From the NCBI GenBank assembly GCA_937871635.1, contig CALMNS010000356.1, positions 1-8,704 on the forward strand: DNA of 8,704 nucleotides, given 5' to 3'. Made by a program: the position numbers and the translations under genes. Shown one piece after another: positions 5,434 through 8,704 of this stretch; positions within the stretch are counted from its first letter, which is position 1; every line of letters starts with the position of its first letter. The notes below the pieces were generated by a model, which worked only from the letters and a program-made list of their open reading frames with translations, was not told where the DNA came from and made no database searches. The stretch comes from an uncultured Solirubrobacter sp. Lineage in GTDB: Bacteria > Actinomycetota > Thermoleophilia > Solirubrobacterales > Solirubrobacteraceae.

Positions 5434-6351
5434 TCAGGACCCGCCCCAGTCCACCGGGCCCGCCGTGAGGAGGTGCGAGCCCAGCGGGCGCCCGAGCACG
5501 GCCTGCGCCGCCCGCGCCGCGGCGAGCAGCGCGGGGAGGTCGACCCCGGTCGCCACCCCCATCTCGTGCAGCATCGACACGACGTCCTCCGTCGCGACGT
5601 TGCCCGTGGCGCCCTTCGGGACGGGACAGCCGCCGAGCTCGCCGAAGCTCGACTCGAACGACCGCACCCCCGCCTCGTAGGCGGCGAAGACGTTGGCGAG
5701 GCCCTGCCCGCGGGTGTTGTGGAAGTGCGCGGTGAGCTGCACCGCGTCGCCGAGCGCCGCCCGCGCGGCCGGGAAGTACCCGCCCACCTGCGCCGGGTTG
5801 GCCATCCCCGTCGTGTCCCCGAAGCCGATCTCCTGCGCGCCGGCGTCGATCAGCCGCCGGGCGATCGCGAAGACGTGCTCGGGCGCGACGCGGCCCTCGT
5901 AGGGGCAGCCGAAGGCCACCGAGATGACCCCTTCGCAGCGCAGCCCCTCGCCCCGCGCCCGGCCGAGCACCCGCTCGAGCCCGCGCAGGGACTCCTCCAC
6001 CGAGCGGTTGACGTTGGCGCGGTTGTGCGACTCGGTGGCGCTCAGGAAGACGTTGACCTCGTCGAAACGCTCCCGGTGGGCGAGGGCGGCGTCGAGCCCG
6101 CGCTCGTTCGGGACGAGCACGGAGAGCGAGACGTCCTCGGGCGGGTCGATCGCCTCGAGCACCTCGGCCGCGTCGGCGAGCTGGAGGATGACGTCGGCGC
6201 GCACGAAGCTCGTCACCTCGAGCCGGCGCAGCCCCGTCCGGGCCAGCGCGTCGATGAGCCGGACCTTGTCCTCGGTGGCGATGATCTCCGGCTCGTTCTG
6301 GAAGCCGTCGCGTGGCCCGACCTCCCGGATGTCGACGCGCTCGCCGCTCAC
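5434..6351 (-). CDS. Hydroxymethylglutaryl-CoA lyase-type enzyme
   Basis: This 305-residue cytoplasmic DRE-TIM barrel enzyme would cleave 3-hydroxy-3-methylglutaryl-CoA to acetyl-CoA and acetoacetate, the last step of leucine breakdown. All residues known to matter in human HMG-CoA lyase have counterparts: Arg14-Asp15 in EVGPRDGFQNE (Arg41-Asp42 in human), Glu45 in LEVTSFV (Glu72), His209 and His211 in TAHFHNTRGQGLAN (His233, His235), and Cys242 and Asn251 in GELGGCPVPKGATGNVATED (Cys266, Asn275, the same spacing of nine). The metal site and the signature Cys loop are thus intact. The start is the GTG at 6351, only five codons before the conserved domain and 8 nt after TAGGGT. The frame stays open much further upstream (to 7485), but that stretch lies antisense-free inside the real ATPase gene in another frame and is not coding. 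A related lyase for another 3-hydroxy-acyl-CoA is possible. Confidence 0.93.
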   Translation of the reverse strand: MSGERVDIREVGPRDGFQNEPEIIATEDKVRLIDALARTGLRRLEVTSFVRADVILQLADAAEVLEAIDPPEDVSLSVLVPNERGLDAALAHRERFDEVNVFLSATESHNRANVNRSVEESLRGLERVLGRARGEGLRCEGVISVAFGCPYEGRVAPEHVFAIARRLIDAGAQEIGFGDTTGMANPAQVGGYFPAARAALGDAVQLTAHFHNTRGQGLANVFAAYEAGVRSFESSFGELGGCPVPKGATGNVATEDVVSMLHEMGVATGVDLPALLAAARAAQAVLGRPLGSHLLTAGPVDWGGS

Positions 6352-6359
6352 CGGAGCTG

Positions 6360-6365
6360 ACCCTA
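6360..6365 (-). promoter_or_regulatory. TAGGGT -10-like element of the HMG-CoA lyase gene
   Basis: TAGGGT ends 8 nt before the GTG at 6351. Its first three bases are also the TAG stop codon of the upstream ATPase gene (6365-6363), so one hexamer serves two roles. Co-transcription with the ATPase is possible too, since only 11 nt separate the two coding regions. Confidence 0.45.
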
Positions 6366-7469
6366 CTTCGCTCGCAGCTGGGAGATCCACAGGGCCAGCA
6401 TTGGGTCGACGATACGCAGGTCGGCGCCGCGCCCCTCCAGCACGCCGCGCCGGAGCAGGCCCGCGACGGGGCGCTGCGCCGAGCTCGCGTGCTTGAGGCC
6501 GACCCGTCGCCCGTCCTTGGAGAGGGGCGACAGGTCGTCCGCCAGCGCGGCGAGGACGCGCCGCTCGGTCGACGACCACGAGGTCCACATCACCTCGAAC
6601 TCCGTGCCGAGCCAGGCCAGGGTGCCGGCGAGCGCCGCGTCCCAGACCTCGTCGTCCGCCTCCCCGCGCGCCGGGGTTGCGTCCCAGAGGGCGCTGGCCA
6701 GGAGCATCGTCCGCTGCGGATGCCCGGCGCCGAGCTCCACGAGCCGGCTGAGCACCCGGGGCTCGACCTCCCGGTGCGTCGCCTCGAAGCGGTCCGCGAC
6801 GGCGCTGAACGCGGCGCGCAGCGGCAGGCGTCCGAGCTGCATGATGCGGGCCTGCCCGTAGAGCGGGCGCCCGCGGTCGACGAAGAGCGAGTGCAGCAGC
6901 GAGGGCTCCGATCCCGCGAAGACGTACGTCCCCGCCTTGCCGTGATGCTGGATCCGGCTCCGGATCAGGCCGTCGAGCCCGGGGACGTCGAGCACGGACT
7001 GGAACTCGTCGAAGGCGACGACCGTGCGCTGACCCGTCTTCTTGAGCACCTTGAGCGGGAGGTCGAGGAGCTCGATGATCGGCTCCTCGACGCTCAGCGG
7101 CGTGCGCTTGCGGCCCAGCGTCGCGCCGGTGCCCGCGACCTGCGCCCCCATCGTCGCCTCCTCGTTGAGCCGGGCCACGCGGCGGGTGAACCCGCCCGGG
7201 AGGGTGCGGTAGGCGGTGGCCAGGCGGGCGGCGAAGTCCTCGCGGGTGAGGACGCCGTAGCAGTCCACCGCCGCCGTGGCCATCCCGAGCTCGCGGTCGG
7301 CACGCTCGAACGCCGCGCCGATCAGGCTCGTCTTGCCGAACCGGCGCGGGGCGGCGAGCGTCGCGTTGGTCCCGTTCTCGATCGTCTCGTGCAGGAGCGC
7401 GGCCTCGGCTTCGCGGGCCACCATGTCCGCCGGTGCGATCGGCCGGTCGTAGACGAACGGGTTCAGCAC
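6363..7469 (-). CDS. P-loop ATPase of the ATPase_2 (archaeal ATPase-like) type
   Basis: The 368-residue protein is an AAA/STAND-related NTPase. It opens with MLNPFVYDRPI and an acidic AREAEAALL helix. Walker A is the variant APRRFGKTSLI (40-50, Lys46-Thr47), in which RR replaces the usual small residues, as is common in this family. Walker B is TVVAFDEFQSVL (149-160, Asp154-Glu155). A sensor-1-like strand VFAGSEPSLLHSLF (183-196) follows, then PLYGQARIMQLGRLPL (202-217). The C-terminal part is probably a winged-helix lid, with RRVLAALADDLSPLS and the closing RIVDPMLALWISQLRAK, which resembles the family's terminal D-P-x-x-x-x-W motif. No membrane segment or attached nuclease or effector domain is seen. 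The role of these stand-alone ATPases is largely unknown. It has no evident link to the acyl-CoA enzymes on either side and could be an insertion between them. The GTG at 7469 begins the conserved NPF motif; a TACGCT box ends 6 nt before it. Confidence 0.88.
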   Translation of the reverse strand: MLNPFVYDRPIAPADMVAREAEAALLHETIENGTNATLAAPRRFGKTSLIGAAFERADRELGMATAAVDCYGVLTREDFAARLATAYRTLPGGFTRRVARLNEEATMGAQVAGTGATLGRKRTPLSVEEPIIELLDLPLKVLKKTGQRTVVAFDEFQSVLDVPGLDGLIRSRIQHHGKAGTYVFAGSEPSLLHSLFVDRGRPLYGQARIMQLGRLPLRAAFSAVADRFEATHREVEPRVLSRLVELGAGHPQRTMLLASALWDATPARGEADDEVWDAALAGTLAWLGTEFEVMWTSWSSTERRVLAALADDLSPLSKDGRRVGLKHASSAQRPVAGLLRRGVLEGRGADLRIVDPMLALWISQLRAK

Positions 7470-7475
7470 ACGCAG

Positions 7476-7481
7476 AGCGTA
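7476..7481 (-). promoter_or_regulatory. TACGCT -10-like element of the ATPase gene
   Basis: TACGCT (TANNNT) ends 6 nt before the GTG at 7469, preceded by TGG. At an 18-bp spacing upstream is TTACGC (7505-7500), a poor match to a -35 box. The weaker hexamer and shorter spacing make this less certain than the TAGGGT sites. Confidence 0.35.
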
Positions 7482-7499
7482 CCATCTACTACACGGTGC

Positions 7500-7514
7500 G
7501 CGTAATAACTACGC
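7500..7514. repeat. 15-bp perfect inverted repeat in the gap before the ATPase gene
   Basis: GCGTA-ATAAC-TACGC is a perfect 5-bp inverted repeat with an unusually AT-rich centre for this window. It overlaps the TAG stop codon of the SDR gene (7509-7511) and covers where the -35 region of the ATPase promoter would be. TACGC recurs on the minus strand 23 nt downstream, within the -10-like box. It could be an operator site; the stem is too short for a good terminator. Confidence 0.35.
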
Positions 7515-8258
7515 CATAGAGAGGCCACCGGAGACGTTGACGGTCTGCCCGGTGACGAACGACGCGTCGTCTGAGGCGAGGAAGGCGATCACCGACGCGA
7601 CTTCCTCGGGCTCGCCGGAGCGGCCCATCGCCGTCGAGTCGATCATCCCCTGCTTGAGCCGCACGCCGATCTCGCCGAGGGTCTCCGCCGCGGCGTTGAG
7701 CAGCGGCGTCTCGACCGGCCCCGGCGCGACCGCGTTGCAGCGCACCCGGTAGCGCGCCGACTCGCGGGCGATCGCCCGGGTGAAGCCGATGACGCCGGCC
7801 TTGGCGCTCGAGTAGATCACGGACCCCTGCGAGCCGACCCGGCCGGCCTCGGAGGCCACGTTGACGATCACGCCGCCGCGCTCGTGCATGCTCGGGAGCA
7901 CCGCGTGCGTCACCGCGATCACGCCCCGGAGGTTCACCGCGAGGACGAAGTCCCACAGCGCCTCGTCCGTGTGGACGAAGAAGGCGAAGCGGTCGGTCCC
8001 GGCGTTGTTGACGAGCACGTCGACCGGCCCGCCGAGCGCGTCGACCGCGGCCCGGAGGCCCGCGCCGATCGACGCCGTGTCGGTGACGTCCATGACCACC
8101 GCGGCGCCGTCGACCTCGCCCGCCACCGCGCGCGCGGCCTCCTCCTGCACGTCGGCCACCGCCACCCGCGCCCCCTCCGCCGCGAGCCGTCGCGCGGTCG
8201 CCGCCCCGATGCCTGAGGCGCCCCCGGTGACCAGCGCGACCTTCCCCTCGAGTCTCAT
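7509..8258 (-). CDS. SDR family NAD(P)-dependent oxidoreductase (FabG-like)
   Basis: This 249-residue cytoplasmic classical short-chain dehydrogenase has every family hallmark. TGGASGIG (11-18) is the dinucleotide-binding loop. Asp36 in VAVADVQEE, at the end of the second strand, points to NAD rather than NADP. NNAG is at 84-87. The catalytic set is Asn109 (AVNLRG), Ser136 (NVASEAG), Tyr149 and Lys153 (YSSAK). The PG motif VAPGPVETP (177-185) and the closing GQTVNVSGGLSMA are also typical. The sequence resembles FabG and hydroxyacyl-CoA dehydrogenases of ring and fatty acid breakdown; the substrate cannot be set from sequence. The ATG at 8258 starts MRLEGKVALVTGG and lies 8 nt after TAGGGT; the frame's extension to 8525 runs through the divergent cofD coding region and is not real. 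The ATPase gene follows 39 bp downstream on the same strand. Confidence 0.93.
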   Translation of the reverse strand: MRLEGKVALVTGGASGIGAATARRLAAEGARVAVADVQEEAARAVAGEVDGAAVVMDVTDTASIGAGLRAAVDALGGPVDVLVNNAGTDRFAFFVHTDEALWDFVLAVNLRGVIAVTHAVLPSMHERGGVIVNVASEAGRVGSQGSVIYSSAKAGVIGFTRAIARESARYRVRCNAVAPGPVETPLLNAAAETLGEIGVRLKQGMIDSTAMGRSGEPEEVASVIAFLASDDASFVTGQTVNVSGGLSMA

Positions 8259-8266
8259 GCCGCCGG

Positions 8267-8272
8267 ACCCTA
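8267..8272 (-). promoter_or_regulatory. TAGGGT -10-like element of the SDR gene
   Basis: TAGGGT ends 8 nt before the ATG at 8258 on the minus strand. Its TA overlaps the TA of a TAACCT on the plus strand (8271-8276), so the two divergent -10-like boxes share two base pairs. Confidence 0.5.
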
Positions 8273-8276
8273 ACCT
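8271..8276 (+). promoter_or_regulatory. TAACCT -10-like element of the cofD-like gene
   Basis: TAACCT fits TANNNT and ends 9 nt before the GTG at 8286 and 3 nt before the GTG at 8280. By the spacing seen elsewhere in the window, the second GTG is the better match for a leaderless start. There is no Shine-Dalgarno before either GTG. Confidence 0.4.
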
Positions 8277-8279
8277 CTC

Positions 8280-8704
8280 GTGCCCGTGCCCCCCGTCGCC
8301 CTCCCCGCCGCCCCCGTCGTCGTCCTCGCCGGCGGAACGGGCGGAGCGAAGCTCGCGCGCGGCATGCTCGACGTGGCCGGCGACGACCTCGTGGTGGTGG
8401 CCAACACGGGCGACGACGTCGAGGTCCACGGCGCCCACGTCTCGCCGGATCCCGACCTGGTGGCCTTCTGGCTCGCCGACCGGATCGACGCCCGGGGCTG
8501 GGGCCTCGAGGGCGACACGTTCCACACGATGGACGGGCTGCGCGAGCTCGGCGCGGACGTCTGGTTCGCCCTGGGCGACCGCGACCTGGCCATCGGGATC
8601 GACCGCGCGCGCCGGCTGGCCGCCGGCGAGCGGCTCACCGACGCGCTGGCCGCCCTGACGCGGTCGCTCGGTCTGGGCGCGGTCCGGGTCCTGCCCGCCT
8701 CTGA
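8280..8704 (+). CDS. cofD: 2-phospho-L-lactate transferase (CofD/FbiA family), 3' end missing
   Basis: This cytoplasmic enzyme of coenzyme F420 synthesis joins the deazaflavin Fo to a phospholactate- or phosphoenolpyruvate-type unit delivered as a guanosine diphosphate adduct; in mycobacteria FbiA makes dehydro-F420-0. The window shows 141 codons of a family that is usually somewhat over 300 residues, so the gene is cut by the right edge, not broken. Motifs in order: VVVLAGGTGGAKLARG (13-28, the N-terminal substrate-binding loop), VVANTGDDVEVHG (39-51), VSPDPDLVAFWLA (54-66), GDTFHTMDGLRELG (78-91), WFALGDRDLA (95-104), and VRVLPAS at the edge, where the family continues S-D-D. Two in-frame GTG codons (8280 and 8286) are possible starts, differing by two residues. 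No gene in the ORF set matches this frame because its downstream end lies outside. It is divergent from the SDR with 21 bp between start codons. An F420-producing host fits an actinobacterium. Confidence 0.93.
   Translation, partial: MPVPPVALPAAPVVVLAGGTGGAKLARGMLDVAGDDLVVVANTGDDVEVHGAHVSPDPDLVAFWLADRIDARGWGLEGDTFHTMDGLRELGADVWFALGDRDLAIGIDRARRLAAGERLTDALAALTRSLGLGAVRVLPAS

Noticed and set aside
6352..7485. Apparent 683-residue fusion of an N-terminal region to the HMG-CoA lyase
   Set aside because: The upstream part is a low-complexity Arg/Ala/Gly frame overlapping the real ATPase gene in another frame. The ATPase frame has clear Walker motifs, so the extension is not coding.
6312..7505. 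Long plus-strand frame opposite the ATPase gene (397 codons)
   Set aside because: No recognisable motifs; composition typical of an antisense shadow of a GC-rich gene.
7509..8525. SDR protein with an 89-residue N-terminal extension
   Set aside because: The extension is antisense to the cofD-like coding region and low-complexity. The Rossmann fold begins right after the ATG at 8258.
1..8704. CRISPR array, transposon, tRNA, rRNA or riboswitch
   Set aside because: No regularly spaced repeats, terminal inverted repeats, transposase or integrase motifs, cloverleaf or known riboswitch core were seen by eye. A covariance-model scan could not be run.

Overview
The window is very GC-rich DNA. Third codon positions are almost all G or C, genes are packed with short gaps, and start codons are often GTG. 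It carries a deazaflavin (F420) biosynthesis gene (cofD/fbiA type) beside acyl-CoA catabolic genes. This fits a high-GC actinobacterium, perhaps of the Thermoleophilia type; the lineage is an inference, because no rRNA or other marker is present.

Layout from left to right. Bases 1-65 (minus) hold the first codons of an unidentified gene that continues outside the window. Bases 78-1601 (minus) encode an acyl-CoA carboxylase carboxyltransferase (beta) subunit. Divergent from it, an aldo/keto reductase gene (1622-2621, plus) is split by a frameshift near 2048-2081. Two minus-strand genes follow: a hypothetical soluble protein (2658-3374) and, upstream of it, a polytopic membrane protein (3398-4381), probably one operon with a possible 29-codon leader ORF at 4388-4477. 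An enoyl-CoA hydratase/isomerase (4505-5290, plus) diverges from that operon. After a 143-bp convergent gap with several hairpins, the minus strand carries an HMG-CoA lyase-type enzyme (5434-6351), an ATPase_2-type P-loop ATPase (6363-7469) and an SDR dehydrogenase (7509-8258). Divergent from the SDR, a CofD/FbiA homologue (8280 or 8286 onward, plus) runs off the right edge.

How the genes could work together. The carboxyltransferase, enoyl-CoA hydratase and HMG-CoA lyase homologues are the three enzyme types of the lower leucine pathway (methylcrotonyl-CoA carboxylase, methylglutaconyl-CoA hydratase, HMG-CoA lyase), and an SDR could act on a hydroxyacyl-CoA. They are not one operon here and their substrates are not proven, so the pathway is an inference.

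The most interesting signal is regulatory. The hexamer TAGGGT lies exactly 7-8 nt before the start codon of all four acyl-CoA-type genes (carboxylase, hydratase, HMG-CoA lyase, SDR). Related TANNNT hexamers lie 6-9 nt before three other starts. This spacing is what leaderless transcripts from a -10 element would give. Two divergent gene pairs have their two -10-like hexamers overlapping or one base apart. I see no CRISPR array, transposase, integrase, tRNA, rRNA or recognisable defence or secondary-metabolite system; most of the window is ordinary accessory metabolism.
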